The notes: generated by a model not told the origin, from the sequence alone. DNA of 64,000 nt from Marinibium conchae (GCF_015595035.1 NZ_JADNRN010000001.1:372001-436000); one strand, 5' to 3'; shown: positions 16,038-25,770, counted from the first letter of the stretch. Numbers and translations are program-made.

Positions 16038-18191
16038 ATGACTAAAATTATTCAAACAAACACTTTGGGCAAACCCGCCAGTAAACCCGCCTTTCTTGCC
16101 TCGTCCATAGCCTTAATCCTGACGTTTCCTTTTGTTAATGCGAAAGAAAACGATTCACTTGGCTCACTTGAAAGAATTGAAGTGAGAGGCATCATCAATA
16201 ATGGCAGTAATCGCATGATGCAATCAGAAATTGACCTGGCAGATGGCAGCGCACCAGACCTGAGGGGGCAAATCGAGCAGTTACCGGGCTTATCGGTTAA
16301 TGGAAATGGCTTGGTCAGTGGGGTAGTTCAATATCGCGGTCTATTTGGTGACAGGCTCAAAGTTAAGGTAGATGACATCGGCATTGCGGGTGCTGGCCCA
16401 AATGCCATGGACAGTCCTTTATCTCACGTGTTGGGAAACCGCCAAGAGTTGGTCTTACATCAGGGCATAGCACCTGTATCGCTTGGTTCTGAAAGCTTAG
16501 GTGGTGCAATTGAAATCAGAGACCTTGCGCCTGAGTTCAATAGCGAGGCCAATTTTGCCGTTAATTCAGAGCTATCTGCTGGCTACTTTGCAAACAATAA
16601 AGCGCAACTTTTGGGTGCAAATCTTCATGGCGCTAATAAAACGACCTACATTAATTTTCAAGGGCAATACCAAGAAGCAGAAAACTATGAAAGTGGTAAT
16701 GGTCTGCTTGTACCTTCGACTTTTTATGAACGCAGCGGTATGAAGCTACGGGCGGGTTATCATCATAACGACTCCGAGCTCGACTTAGTTATAGGGCACA
16801 GGAATACGAATGAATCGGGAACCCCAGCATTGGCCATGGATATCATCTATGTTGATTCGCTTTGGTATAAACTCAATTATGCAAATAGGCTCAACGATAA
16901 GTGGAAAGTAACAAGCAAGATTTATGGTAATCAAAACGAACACGCTATGAATAACTTTCAACTGCGGCCTGCGTCAATGGCTGCAATGCATCGTCTAAAT
17001 ACAGTTGATAGTGAAGCATTAGGTGTAGATATTGAGTTAATGCAGTTAGAGCGGGATGATGCGGAAGGTTTTAGCACGGGTATTAGTTATTACAAACAAA
17101 ATCACAACTCACGCATTACTAACCCAAATAATGGCATGTTTTTTATTCAAAATTTTAACGATGTGCAACGGGATATAAGTAGCTTGTATGCGCAATATGA
17201 ATTTGAAACATCGAGTAGCTCAAGGCTATTGTGGCAAATAGGTGGGCGAGCAAGCCGAGTAGACTTGCAGGCGAATGAGGTTGGTTCAAACATGGTTATG
17301 ATGAGCCCGGCTGTTGCAAGCGTAGTCAATCGTTTTAATGACGCAGACCGACAGCTTGACTTTTTCCTTCTCGACCTTGTTGTAAAAGCGCAAATGCCAC
17401 TGAGTAAGCATACCGTGGCAACATTTTCAGCAGGACAAAAAGAGCGCGCGCCTAGCTATCATGAAGTCTATTCTTGGTTCCCCTTGGGCGTTTCTGCGGG
17501 TCTTGCCGACGGCCGCAACTATATTGGGAATCTCGACCTCGAAAAAGAAAGTGCGCTGAAAGCTGATATCGGTTTTCAATACCAAAAAGACAACACAAGT
17601 GTGCTAGCAAGTCTGTTTTATCAAAAGGTGAGCGATTACATTATTGGCGTGCCCAGCAACAATATGCCAATAAACATGATCACCAATATGATGGGCGTTC
17701 AACAAGCCCTTCAGTGGAACAATAAGGCGGCTCGATTATATGGTATTGATGCTTACTTCTCGGTCATGCTCAGCCCTCATTTGCAGTTTAGCACTAGCGC
17801 ACAATACGTTGACGGTAAGCTTAGCGATGGCATAAATGGGCAAGAACTTGCGCTTTATCGCCTTACTCCCTTAAGTGGCAACATGGCTTTGAATTGGCAG
17901 CACAATGCTTGGGATATCGCTTTCGTATTCGATGTTGCAGCAGCTCAAACTAAAGTGTCCCCATTGCAAAACGAAGCGGAAACAGCCGGGTATGGTGTTT
18001 GGAATGTAAAGGTCGATTATAAGGTGAATGCTGCTATGGACATTAGCTTTATTATTGAAAACTTGGCCGACAAAGACTACGCAACTCATCTTGGCGGTGT
18101 TAACCGAGTGAGAGATGAAAATGTTGCTCTGGGGCAAAAGGTGCCAGAGGCAGGTAGAAATCTTGGTTTACATCTTAACTATCGTTTTTGA
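16038..18191 (+). CDS. TonB-dependent outer membrane receptor, methionine-rich
   Basis: The 717-residue protein has a signal peptide (ending about FPFVNA), a plug domain (ERIEVRGIINN, LRGQIEQLPGLSVNGNGLVS, VQYRGLFGDRLKVKVDDIGI, about 45-165) and a 22-strand barrel ending in the expected aromatic residue (LHLNYRF). The segment GAGPNAMDSPLSHVLGNRQE recalls receptors that I associate with copper loci. The barrel carries Met clusters (NMVMMSPAV, NNMPINMITNMMG, PASMAAMHR), which would suit soft-metal binding. TonB receptors pull scarce substrates across the outer membrane. A typical terminator follows, then a BlaI-type repressor and an M56/TonB protein. Substrate assignment is tentative. Confidence 0.88.
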   Translation: MTKIIQTNTLGKPASKPAFLASSIALILTFPFVNAKENDSLGSLERIEVRGIINNGSNRMMQSEIDLADGSAPDLRGQIEQLPGLSVNGNGLVSGVVQYRGLFGDRLKVKVDDIGIAGAGPNAMDSPLSHVLGNRQELVLHQGIAPVSLGSESLGGAIEIRDLAPEFNSEANFAVNSELSAGYFANNKAQLLGANLHGANKTTYINFQGQYQEAENYESGNGLLVPSTFYERSGMKLRAGYHHNDSELDLVIGHRNTNESGTPALAMDIIYVDSLWYKLNYANRLNDKWKVTSKIYGNQNEHAMNNFQLRPASMAAMHRLNTVDSEALGVDIELMQLERDDAEGFSTGISYYKQNHNSRITNPNNGMFFIQNFNDVQRDISSLYAQYEFETSSSSRLLWQIGGRASRVDLQANEVGSNMVMMSPAVASVVNRFNDADRQLDFFLLDLVVKAQMPLSKHTVATFSAGQKERAPSYHEVYSWFPLGVSAGLADGRNYIGNLDLEKESALKADIGFQYQKDNTSVLASLFYQKVSDYIIGVPSNNMPINMITNMMGVQQALQWNNKAARLYGIDAYFSVMLSPHLQFSTSAQYVDGKLSDGINGQELALYRLTPLSGNMALNWQHNAWDIAFVFDVAAAQTKVSPLQNEAETAGYGVWNVKVDYKVNAAMDISFIIENLADKDYATHLGGVNRVRDENVALGQKVPEAGRNLGLHLNYRF

Positions 18192-18267
18192 TTCATCGTA
18201 GGTCTCAGCACGATAAAGATCATCACTTTAACGCTAAACAGGCTACTCCATCACCATTACTTTCTGT

Positions 18268-18294
18268 AAGGCTCTCGCAGTAGAGCCTTTTTTA
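18268..18294 (+). terminator. rho-independent terminator of the receptor gene
   Basis: AAGGCTCT-CGCAGT-AGAGCCTT is a perfect 8-bp stem followed by TTTTT. It separates the receptor from the downstream repressor gene. Confidence 0.9.
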
Positions 18295-18325
18295 TTTTCA
18301 AAAAAATTTAGTATTGCATAGTAGG

Positions 18326-18364
18326 ATTACATGTGTAATATTAAATATAGATTACAACTGTAAT
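18326..18364. promoter_or_regulatory. two perfect BlaI/CopY-type operators
   Basis: ATTACA-TG-TGTAAT (18326-18339) and ATTACA-AC-TGTAAT (18351-18364) are perfect palindromes with the TACAnnTGTA core known for BlaI/MecI/CopY repressors. They are 25 bases apart, centre to centre, and lie 39 bases upstream of the repressor start. Autoregulation of the repressor-protease pair is very likely. Confidence 0.85.
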
Positions 18365-18402
18365 ATCAATGTAACCCCTTTTTAGAGTGAGAATTAACCA
18401 AG

Positions 18403-18852
18403 ATGAGTATTGAAATCTCAGATGCGGAATATCAGATCATGCTAGCTATCTGGGAGTCTTCCCCAGTAAACGCGAAAGATGTTATTGCCCGCCTAGATAG
18501 CGACTGGCACCCTAAAACAGTGAATACCTTGCTTGGTCGACTGGTTAAAAAAGAGGCTCTAGCCTATATGAAAGACGGTCGCTCTTACCTTTACACGCCG
18601 CTGATAGAAAAAAACAGCTATATCAAAAGTAAAAGCCAACATTTCTTACAGAAATTATTCAATGGCAAGTTGTCGCCCCTTGTTGCCAACTTTGTTGATC
18701 AAGACTTAGTTGAGAAGGACGACATTGAGGCACTTAAAAAGCTTATTGATGATTGGGAAAGCTCAAATAATCCTGACGGCGCTAAAGGCAAAAATAGTGA
18801 TACTAATAACGCTGAAGCTAATACCAATGCTAGTCATAGCAATAATAAATAA
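18403..18852 (+). CDS. BlaI/MecI/CopY-family repressor
   Basis: This 149-residue protein opens with the BlaI-type winged helix: ISDAEYQIMLAIWESSPVNA, then DWHPKTVNTLLGRLVKKEAL as recognition helix and wing, then YLYTPLI. The dimerisation helices run to about residue 115, and an Asn/Ser-rich low-complexity tail follows (about 120-149). Such repressors bind TACAnnTGTA and are removed by proteolysis triggered by a BlaR1-type sensor. Two perfect operators lie upstream, and the M56 protease gene begins 12 bases downstream. I see no CopY-type CxC metal motif, so the signal probably enters through the protease. Confidence 0.93.
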   Translation: MSIEISDAEYQIMLAIWESSPVNAKDVIARLDSDWHPKTVNTLLGRLVKKEALAYMKDGRSYLYTPLIEKNSYIKSKSQHFLQKLFNGKLSPLVANFVDQDLVEKDDIEALKKLIDDWESSNNPDGAKGKNSDTNNAEANTNASHSNNK

Positions 18853-18863
18853 GGGGAGTCAGC

Positions 18864-20183
18864 ATGAGTGAAATATTCATAAATCTGTTGCTAAGCCTAG
18901 TTGATTTTCTGATATCCGCCTTCCTACCTATTACTCTGTTACTGCTTGTTCTTTTGCTTAGCAGAAAGTTCGTTTTACATAAATTGGGCCCAAGCGTTAG
19001 CTACCAGCTGTGGTTGTTAGTGCCGATTTGTTTGATACTTACACAGTTACCCAGTTTGCCTGTAGCGCTGCAAGAATCCTTTGCGGTAATAGCTAAGATT
19101 CAACGCTTTGTGGTTAGCAATATGGCTGCACACAATGACACTAGAGCTTTGTACATACTTGCGTCTATGCTTTGGTTGGCCGGAATCTTGGCTCTTGTAA
19201 TGCTGGTGAGCGCTACTCATCGTAAACACTTCGCTCGGGTCTTCAGCACTATCGCAGAGCTTACGCCTGAACAAAAACAGCAAATCGGCGTGGAATTACC
19301 TAAGCAAAAACACCCAAATATTTACATGAGTTCATCGATTACTAGCCCTATGATCACGGGTTTTTTTCGTCAGAAACTCATATTACCGCAAGGCTTTTTC
19401 ACTCAATTCTCTGCTACTCAACGCAGCTTGATCCTTGCACATGAAACTCATCATTACGGCCGTTTTGATATCTACTGGAACTATCTCGCCATATTTGTAC
19501 TTGCGGTGTTTTGGTTTCATCCTTTAGCTTGGCTTGCTTACTTGCGTTTTAGGCAAGACCAAGAAATATCTTGTGACCAAGCAGTACTGTCACATAAACC
19601 AGAAAAAGATAAACAGCAATATGCAAGAGCGCTGGTGCATACCTTAGAACATCAGCAATTGCACCTTGCCTATCTTTCTTTTGGAAAATTTGGAGATAAC
19701 AACATGATGGTTGAAAGAATTAATCAAATCAAAAAAGCTAAAGCCTCTGCTAAGTTCGTGGCTCCGGCTATTATCCTTGGCGCGGCACTGACAATGGCCG
19801 CGACACTGCAAGCTGCTGATGTGCCAGCACCACCGTCTGTGATGGTGATCAAAGGCGCAGATATTGGAGCCGTTCCCGTACCACCAAAACCGCCTTTGCC
19901 GCCAAAGTCAGTTAAGGCATTAGAAGCAATGAAACCCATTGTAAGAGTATCACCCGCTTACCCGCCAAAGGCTGCTGCAGATAATGTAGAAGGATGGGTT
20001 GTGTTGAATTTTGATATAGCAAAAAATGGCTCTATTGATGACATAACGATCATCGATTCATCGCCAAAAGGTACCTTTGATGAATCGGCGCGTGTTGCCG
20101 TAGCAAAATGGCGTTATCCCCCTCACGATATCACTAACGCGAATGCTACGATACAATTGGACTTTACATTAGATAGCAAGTAG
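18864..20183 (+). CDS. BlaR1-like M56 membrane peptidase with C-terminal TonB domain
   Basis: The 439-residue protein has four transmembrane helices in its first half (about 8-30, 45-65, 95-117, 205-225). The zinc motif HETHH, in ILAHETHHYGRFD (about 193-197), and the following DQEISCDQAVL mark it as an M56 peptidase. After a short further helix near 300 comes a proline-rich linker (PVPPKPPLPPKSV) and a TonB C-terminal domain (VSPAYPPKAAADNVEGWVVL to VAVAKWRYPP, about 350-435). M56 peptidases cleave BlaI-type repressors; the TonB domain replaces the penicillin-binding sensor. It could contact the nearby TonB-dependent receptor and sense or energise uptake, which is inference. It is co-transcribed with the repressor. 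Confidence 0.9.
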   Translation: MSEIFINLLLSLVDFLISAFLPITLLLLVLLLSRKFVLHKLGPSVSYQLWLLVPICLILTQLPSLPVALQESFAVIAKIQRFVVSNMAAHNDTRALYILASMLWLAGILALVMLVSATHRKHFARVFSTIAELTPEQKQQIGVELPKQKHPNIYMSSSITSPMITGFFRQKLILPQGFFTQFSATQRSLILAHETHHYGRFDIYWNYLAIFVLAVFWFHPLAWLAYLRFRQDQEISCDQAVLSHKPEKDKQQYARALVHTLEHQQLHLAYLSFGKFGDNNMMVERINQIKKAKASAKFVAPAIILGAALTMAATLQAADVPAPPSVMVIKGADIGAVPVPPKPPLPPKSVKALEAMKPIVRVSPAYPPKAAADNVEGWVVLNFDIAKNGSIDDITIIDSSPKGTFDESARVAVAKWRYPPHDITNANATIQLDFTLDSK

Positions 20184-20205
20184 TTCTTATAATTTTGAGG
20201 ATTGT

Positions 20206-20230
20206 GTTTGCTATTCTTTGAATAGCGAAC
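20206..20230 (+). terminator. hairpin after the M56 gene
   Basis: GTTTGCTATTC and GAATAGCGAAC form an 11-bp stem with one G-T position and a three-base loop, 23 bases after the stop. There is no T tract, so it may be a weak terminator or a stabilising end hairpin. Confidence 0.4.
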
Positions 20231-20379
20231 GCAATGCTTAACTTTACAAATCTCTGGCTATGACTATTGCGCGAATTTGTGTACTCTTACATAGCCTAAG
20301 TTGTCATTCTTAGAATGTAGGCACGTAAATGGCTCTTAACAAGCCTGCCTTAACAATCTTCGAATAAGGAAATTCACTT

Positions 20380-21207
20380 ATGAGTGACTTCTTCAATAAT
20401 TTTGACATTAATGAGTATTTGCCCATTGCTATAAATTGGTCAACAAATATTCTTCTCGCCGTTTTGATTCTTTTTGTGGGCTTTTGGCTCGCTGGAAGAG
20501 CCTACAAAGCTGTTTATTCGATTGGTAAGAAATACGAACGTCTCGACGATACCTTATTTCGGTTTTTCGGTAGTATCGCCCGTTATGTGATCATTGCTTT
20601 CGTGTTAATCGCCGTTCTGAATCGCTTTGGTGTGCAAACAGCATCCGTTGTTGCTCTGATAGGTGCTGCAGGTTTAGCCGTTGGTTTGGCGCTGCAAGGG
20701 GCAATGTCAAATCTGGCGGCAGGCGTTATGTTACTAATATTCCGCCCGTACAAGGTAGACGAGTTCATTGATGCAGCAGGGCAGTTTGGTAAAGTCACAG
20801 AAGTTGACTTGTTTACGACTATTTTGCAAACCTTCGATAATCAAAAAATCATCATTCCGAACAGTGAAATTTGGGGCCAGCAAATTACCAATCATTCATT
20901 TCATCCTGTTCGTGGTGTCGATATGACCTTTGGTGTAGCTTATAATGCGGACATCGACGAAACACGCAAAGTCATTGAGGGCGTGTTAGCCGCTCACCCT
21001 AAAATATTGAAAGATCCAGTGCCCTTTGTTGAGGTAAGCACTTTGAATAATAGTTCGGTAGACTTTGCAGTGAGACCTTTCTGTAAAGGTGAAGACTACT
21101 TTGCCATAAAGTTCTCCGTTCCAGAGCAAATTAAAAAGGCCCTGGATGCTGCAAATATTGAAATCCCTTTCCCACATAGAAAAGTGATATTAGTTAAAGA
21201 AGACTAA
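20380..21207 (+). CDS. small-conductance mechanosensitive channel, MscS family
   Basis: At 275 residues this matches the length of E. coli MscS. It has three N-terminal transmembrane helices: INWSTNILLAVLILFVGFWL, a second around 65-85, and the pore helix VVALIGAAGLAVGLALQGAM, rich in Gly and Ala as in MscS. The beta domain follows (GVMLLIFRPYKVDEFIDAAG, ILQTFDNQKIIIPNSEIW) and the C-terminal alpha/beta region ends with IEIPFPHR. The channel opens on membrane tension and releases solutes during osmotic downshock. A good AAGGA ribosome site precedes the ATG. It stands alone. Confidence 0.94.
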   Translation: MSDFFNNFDINEYLPIAINWSTNILLAVLILFVGFWLAGRAYKAVYSIGKKYERLDDTLFRFFGSIARYVIIAFVLIAVLNRFGVQTASVVALIGAAGLAVGLALQGAMSNLAAGVMLLIFRPYKVDEFIDAAGQFGKVTEVDLFTTILQTFDNQKIIIPNSEIWGQQITNHSFHPVRGVDMTFGVAYNADIDETRKVIEGVLAAHPKILKDPVPFVEVSTLNNSSVDFAVRPFCKGEDYFAIKFSVPEQIKKALDAANIEIPFPHRKVILVKED

Positions 21208-21217
21208 CCACATCTAA

Positions 21218-21250
21218 AGGCTCATGTCGGTTGACCTGAGCCTCTATTTT
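21218..21250 (+). terminator. terminator of the MscS gene
   Basis: AGGCTCA and TGAGCCT form a 7-bp stem around a 12-base loop, followed by a T-rich stretch (CTATTTTCC). It lies 11 bases after the stop. Confidence 0.65.
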
Positions 21251-21565
21251 CCGCTTACTAAAATCGTTTTTGGTTTTATTTTTTTTGTTTTTTTATTTTT
21301 TAAATAGCTTAAAAAGTAATCAGTTTTATGTTGATCACGTGTTTAATTCACTCTATCCTAAAAATGTAAACATTATGTAAATGGCTTTCAGCTTTTTTTT
21401 GCAACAAAATGAAAGCGCTTACATGTTTGCAGGGAAGTTGGCTTTACAATTTGGATTTGTAATTTGATGCGTTGGTTATCGTAGTGCGCGCCTTACTCAT
21501 TACCCAGTTCAATGTGCCAACATAGCAATCAGACTTGCTAAACACACAGCAATGGGATTTATCAC
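21251..21565. other. non-coding region upstream of LPMO gene
   Basis: This gap has long T-rich runs near 21270-21302 and 21391-21400, an operator-like palindrome at 21409-21424, and the inverted repeat TTACAA/TTGTAA at 21444-21462. It looks like a regulated promoter region for the downstream gene. I see no small gene in it. Confidence 0.5.
21409..21424 (+). promoter_or_regulatory. LacI-family operator-like palindrome
   Basis: ATGAAAGCGCTTACAT is a 16-bp palindrome with one mismatched pair and the central CG step typical of LacI-family operators for sugar-use genes. It lies 142 bases before the LPMO start, so the gene is probably controlled by a sugar-responsive repressor encoded elsewhere. 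Confidence 0.55.
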
Positions 21566-23170
21566 ATGACTAGACATTTCAATACTAAATTTGGAGGAGC
21601 ACTTCTGGCTTCGTCCATTCTAATGACCTTATATTCTGCACAAGCATTCAGTCACGGCTTGATCGTGCAGCCCGCATCAAGAAACGCAACTTGCGGCTTA
21701 CCCGAAGATCAAAAACCTCACAATGCTACTATTCAAGCTTGTATTGACGCCTTCCAAGCGGATCAAAACGGTGGCTATCAATTCATGAGCGTGCTTACCC
21801 ATGATGTGGGTCGTCAAGGCGTTACACCTTTACCAGAGAATGTGTGCGGCTTTAACAGTGAAACTTGGGACAACTACAATAATGGCAACACTACGCCTTG
21901 GGATTTGCCCCTTGATTGGCCGACCACACCGGTCGCTGCCGGTAATTTAGATTTTGTATGGAACATATCGTGGGGCCCACATTTTGACGATACCGACGAA
22001 TTCGTTTATTACATAACAAAGCCTGATTTTGTTTACCAAGTAGGAGTACCGCTAACTTGGGATGATTTTGAGTCTGAGCCCTTTTGTAAAGAGGACTATG
22101 ATGATACCAATCCAAACGGCAACCCGAATATAACTCCTGATAAAGGGGCAACGACTTTCACTACGTCGTGTCAGCTTCCTGAGCGCAGTGGCAGGCACGT
22201 TGTATATGGCGAGTGGGGACGTAATCAATTTACCTTCGAACGCTTTCATGGTTGTGTAGATGTGAGCTTCAGCGGCTCAGGAGGCGGTGGCACAGTGAAC
22301 CAAGCGCCTAGCGCCATTGCGCAAAGTGTAGATGTAGACGAAGGAAGCAGCGTTGCTATCACGCTTGCTGGCACTGATAGTGACGGCACCATCGATTCCT
22401 ATGTTATATCAACTCAGGCGCAAAGCGGTGTGCTATCAGGTAGCGGTGCTAACCTTACTTATTCACCCAATGCTGGATTCTCTGGGGCAGATAGCTTTGC
22501 CTTTGTTGTGAGAGACAACGACGGCGCACTATCAAGTCCTGCAACTGTCTCCATTACGGTAAATGATACCGGCGGTGGCGGCACTGTAAATCAAATGCCA
22601 ATTGCTGCGTTTACCTTCGCTGCGAATGATCTTGCGGTGAGCTTCGCCGGCGGTATGTCGTCTGACCCTGATAACGCGCCAGTAAGCCCACTCAGTTATA
22701 GCTGGGATTTCGGTGATGGTTCAACATCAACTGAAGTTGGCCCTGTACATACTTATGCTGTCGAAGGCTCATACTCTGTATCTTTAACTGTAAGCGATGG
22801 AGATTTAAGCGATACCTTAACGCAAACAGTTATGGTAACTGAGCCAGTGGTGGGTGTTGGTAGTGGCGCAACATGTACTTATGCTATTGCAAACTCTTGG
22901 AACAGTGGTTTTGTTGCTGAAATAACGATCGCCAATACCGGCACTAGTACAATTAACGGTTGGGATGTAAGCTGGGCTTATACCGATGGTAGCTCAGTTA
23001 CGAATGGCTGGAATAGTGTGCTGTCAGGTACAGGCGCTGGGCCATACACGGCATCCAATTTAGCTTGGAATGCAACGATAGAGCCCGGTTCAAGTGTTGT
23101 GTTCGGCTTCCAAGGAAGTCACAACGGTAGCGCGCCAGTGGTAAATGTTACCGGCGACATTTGTGAGTAA
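21566..23170 (+). CDS. secreted AA10 lytic polysaccharide monooxygenase with Ig-like, PKD and CBM2 domains
   Basis: The signal peptide ends at AFS, leaving His30 as the N-terminal residue, which with His139 (WNISWGPHFDD) makes the copper-binding histidine brace of AA10 enzymes. The catalytic domain spans about 30-236. A Gly-rich linker leads to a cadherin/Ig-like domain (about 245-333, SVAITLAGTDSDGTIDSYVI), a second Gly linker, a PKD domain (about 342-427, SYSWDFGDGSTS, GSYSVSLTVSDGD), and a C-terminal CBM2 (about 434-534, CTYAIANSWNSGFVAEITIA, closing Cys in VTGDIC). AA10 enzymes cut crystalline chitin or cellulose oxidatively; CBM2 suggests either substrate. A LacI-type operator-like site lies upstream and a terminator follows. 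Confidence 0.93.
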   Translation: MTRHFNTKFGGALLASSILMTLYSAQAFSHGLIVQPASRNATCGLPEDQKPHNATIQACIDAFQADQNGGYQFMSVLTHDVGRQGVTPLPENVCGFNSETWDNYNNGNTTPWDLPLDWPTTPVAAGNLDFVWNISWGPHFDDTDEFVYYITKPDFVYQVGVPLTWDDFESEPFCKEDYDDTNPNGNPNITPDKGATTFTTSCQLPERSGRHVVYGEWGRNQFTFERFHGCVDVSFSGSGGGGTVNQAPSAIAQSVDVDEGSSVAITLAGTDSDGTIDSYVISTQAQSGVLSGSGANLTYSPNAGFSGADSFAFVVRDNDGALSSPATVSITVNDTGGGGTVNQMPIAAFTFAANDLAVSFAGGMSSDPDNAPVSPLSYSWDFGDGSTSTEVGPVHTYAVEGSYSVSLTVSDGDLSDTLTQTVMVTEPVVGVGSGATCTYAIANSWNSGFVAEITIANTGTSTINGWDVSWAYTDGSSVTNGWNSVLSGTGAGPYTASNLAWNATIEPGSSVVFGFQGSHNGSAPVVNVTGDICE

Positions 23171-23230
23171 GCCTTGTGTTTAATTCAAAGCTAAGTTAAC
23201 TATGCCAAGTTAGCTACATCAATCGAAGCA

Positions 23231-23258
23231 AGGCCTCTATTTAGAGGCCTTTTTCTTT
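23231..23258. terminator. bidirectional terminator
   Basis: AGGCCTCT-ATTT-AGAGGCCT followed by TTTTTCTTTTT is a strong terminator for the LPMO gene. It overlaps the last codons and stop (23237) of the convergent ygiQ gene. Confidence 0.88.
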
Positions 23259-25534
23259 TTAGGTTTCCACGTTTGCGGGCTATTGTGTGGCTGATTATCT
23301 GAGAAGCGTGTTAAGCCTTGTTGATGCTTCGGTGTTTTCCCTGAATCCGCCCCTTGTTTCTTGCCTTTACCCTTTGCATAAGCTTTGTTCACGCTGCGCT
23401 TTGCATATTCACGCTGTTGGCTGCCTTTCAATTCGTTGCGACTCTCGAAGGGAACTAAGCATTTAGGGCCATTACCAATGAGATGTCCCTTGCCCATTTC
23501 CTTCAAGGCTTTTCTGATCAACGGCCAATTAGCAGGATCGTGATAACGCAACAACGCTCTGTGTAATCTGCGATGTATTTCTCCCTTTGGTACCTCCACA
23601 ACTTCACTTTTGTGATTCACCTTATGGATCGGGTTTTTGTTGGTGTGATACATGGTTGTGGCGTTGGCCATGGGCGACGGATAAAAGTTCTGAACTTGGT
23701 CAAGTTTGAAGTTTCGCTCTTTCAGCCAAAGTGCCAAATTCAGCATATCTTCGTCTTCCGTGCCGGGATGAGCAGAGATGAAGTAGGGGATCAAAAACTG
23801 CTCTTTACCCGCTTCTTTGGTGTACTTGTCGAAGAGTTCTTTAAAGCGGTCATAGGTGCCCATACCGGGCTTCATCATTTTGTCTAGTGGGCCTTTTTCA
23901 GTATGTTCTGGTGCTATTTTTAGATAACCGCCTACATGGTGAGTTACCAATTCTTTTACGTAGTTTGGATCTTCAATTGCCAGATCGTAACGCACGCCCG
24001 ATGCAATGAGTACTTTCTTAACGCCCTCGACCTCTCGAGCTTTACGATACAAATCCACGGTAGGTGTTTGATCGGTATCCAAATGCCCACAAATATCGGG
24101 CCAAACACACGACAGTCGACGGCAAGTTTGCTCGGCTTTAGGGCTCTTGCAACGTAATTTGTACATATTGGCTGTTGGCCCACCTAAATCAGATATTACG
24201 CCGGTAAAGCCAGGTACTTTGTCTCGAATTTCTTCAATTTCGCGAATAATCGATTCTTCTGAACGACTCTGTATTACTCGTCCCTCATGTTCAGTGATGG
24301 AGCAGAAAGTACAGCCTCCGAAACAGCCCCTCATGATGTTCACCGACGTTTTGATCATGTCATAGGCAGGGATCTTGGCTTTGCCATAACTCGGATGTGG
24401 AACTCGGGCATAGGGAAGGTCGAATACGGCATCCATTTCTTCAGTTTCCAAAGGGAAGGCCGGAGGATTAATCCACACTAGTCTATCGCCATGGCGCTGC
24501 GCCAACGCTCTTGCACAACCGGGGTTAGTCTCTTGATGTAATATGCGTGAAGTGTGTGCGTAATGGGTTTTTTCGGCGCGAACAACATCGTAAGGAGGGA
24601 GTAATACGTAAGTCTTTTCCCAAGGTTTTCTGCGCTTGGTTTTTGAGGTGAACGGTTGTATTACAACAGGTTTCGCCTTTTCTGCATCCTCAGCTGCCTT
24701 TTTATCTTCTTCTGACTGCAAAGCACACTTGTCTTCAATCATTTCGTAGGGGCTAATAATAGGTTCAATTTTACCTATCGTGTCGACATGAGTTGAGTTA
24801 ACGCCTTGCCAGCCTGGCAGCGCTTCTTTGCGGATAACAGCAGTGCCTCGAATGTCCTGCATTTGTTCAATCGTTTCGCCAGAAGCAAATCGATGCGCCA
24901 TTTCTATCAATGGTCGCTCAGCATTACCAAACATGAGCATGTCAGCCTTAGAATCAAACAATACTGATCGTCTGACCTTATCCGACCAATAATCATAATG
25001 GGCTATACGGCGCAAGCTTGCTTCAATTCCGCCAATCACTACTGGTTTTTTATACGCTTCTTTGCAACGCTGAGTATATACCGTCACTGCTCGGTCTGGA
25101 CGTTTGCCACCCTCGTTGTTTGGTGTGTAGGCGTCGTCGTGGCGAAGTTTTCTATCAGCTGTGTAGCGATTAATCATGGAATCCATGTTGCCAGCGGTGA
25201 CGCCGAAAAACAGGTTTGGCTCGCCTAATTGCATGAAGTCATCTTTCGAATGCCAATTAGGTTGCGAGATAATACCAACGCGGAAACCTTGGGCTTCCAG
25301 TGTTCGGCCGATCACCGCCATGCCAAAACTTGGATGGTCAACATAGGCGTCGCCAGTCACGATGATGATGTCGCAGCTATCCCAACCTAGTTGGTCCATT
25401 TCTGCCCTAGACATCGGCAAGAATGGTGCGGGATCGAAGCAAGAAGCCCAATATTTAGGAAAAGAAAATAAGCTGCGCTCTGCCTTCATCCTTGGCGTTT
25501 GAGTTTTTCGTGACGTGGGCTGAACTGATGGCAT
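23237..25534 (-). CDS. ygiQ: YgiQ-family radical SAM protein
   Basis: The 765-residue protein is a UPF0313/YgiQ radical SAM protein. The cluster-binding motif is C-x3-C-x2-C in [19 protein letters not shown]. Other family blocks are [20 protein letters not shown] near the N-terminus, [34 protein letters not shown], and [15 protein letters not shown]. The N-terminal part is cobalamin-binding-like in appearance. The C-terminal 60 residues are very basic ([19 protein letters not shown]), which suits nucleic-acid contact. The reaction is not established. Start at 25534 gives a slightly extended N-terminus ([20 protein letters not shown]). The gene is single and convergent with the LPMO gene. Confidence 0.9.
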   Translation of the reverse strand: MPSVQPTSRKTQTPRMKAERSLFSFPKYWASCFDPAPFLPMSRAEMDQLGWDSCDIIIVTGDAYVDHPSFGMAVIGRTLEAQGFRVGIISQPNWHSKDDFMQLGEPNLFFGVTAGNMDSMINRYTADRKLRHDDAYTPNNEGGKRPDRAVTVYTQRCKEAYKKPVVIGGIEASLRRIAHYDYWSDKVRRSVLFDSKADMLMFGNAERPLIEMAHRFASGETIEQMQDIRGTAVIRKEALPGWQGVNSTHVDTIGKIEPIISPYEMIEDKCALQSEEDKKAAEDAEKAKPVVIQPFTSKTKRRKPWEKTYVLLPPYDVVRAEKTHYAHTSRILHQETNPGCARALAQRHGDRLVWINPPAFPLETEEMDAVFDLPYARVPHPSYGKAKIPAYDMIKTSVNIMRGCFGGCTFCSITEHEGRVIQSRSEESIIREIEEIRDKVPGFTGVISDLGGPTANMYKLRCKSPKAEQTCRRLSCVWPDICGHLDTDQTPTVDLYRKAREVEGVKKVLIASGVRYDLAIEDPNYVKELVTHHVGGYLKIAPEHTEKGPLDKMMKPGMGTYDRFKELFDKYTKEAGKEQFLIPYFISAHPGTEDEDMLNLALWLKERNFKLDQVQNFYPSPMANATTMYHTNKNPIHKVNHKSEVVEVPKGEIHRRLHRALLRYHDPANWPLIRKALKEMGKGHLIGNGPKCLVPFESRNELKGSQQREYAKRSVNKAYAKGKGKKQGADSGKTPKHQQGLTRFSDNQPHNSPQTWKPKKKKASK

Positions 25535-25770
25535 GATGAAAGTGACCTTGGTATTTGGAGCTGCGAGCTGGCAACGGCTATTTCGAATTGTATTTGGATA
25601 ATAACACGCTGGAACAATTTCGGGGCGACCAGCTTTCAGTGCGTATTATAAATTAAGCGCGGCAACATAACAGCAAAAACCTCTAGGCTCTACTACAAAA
25701 GGTCTGAATAGATTGGTTATGCCATAGCAGGCATATTATAAGCCTAGCCGCACAGGGCGGCATTACAAAA

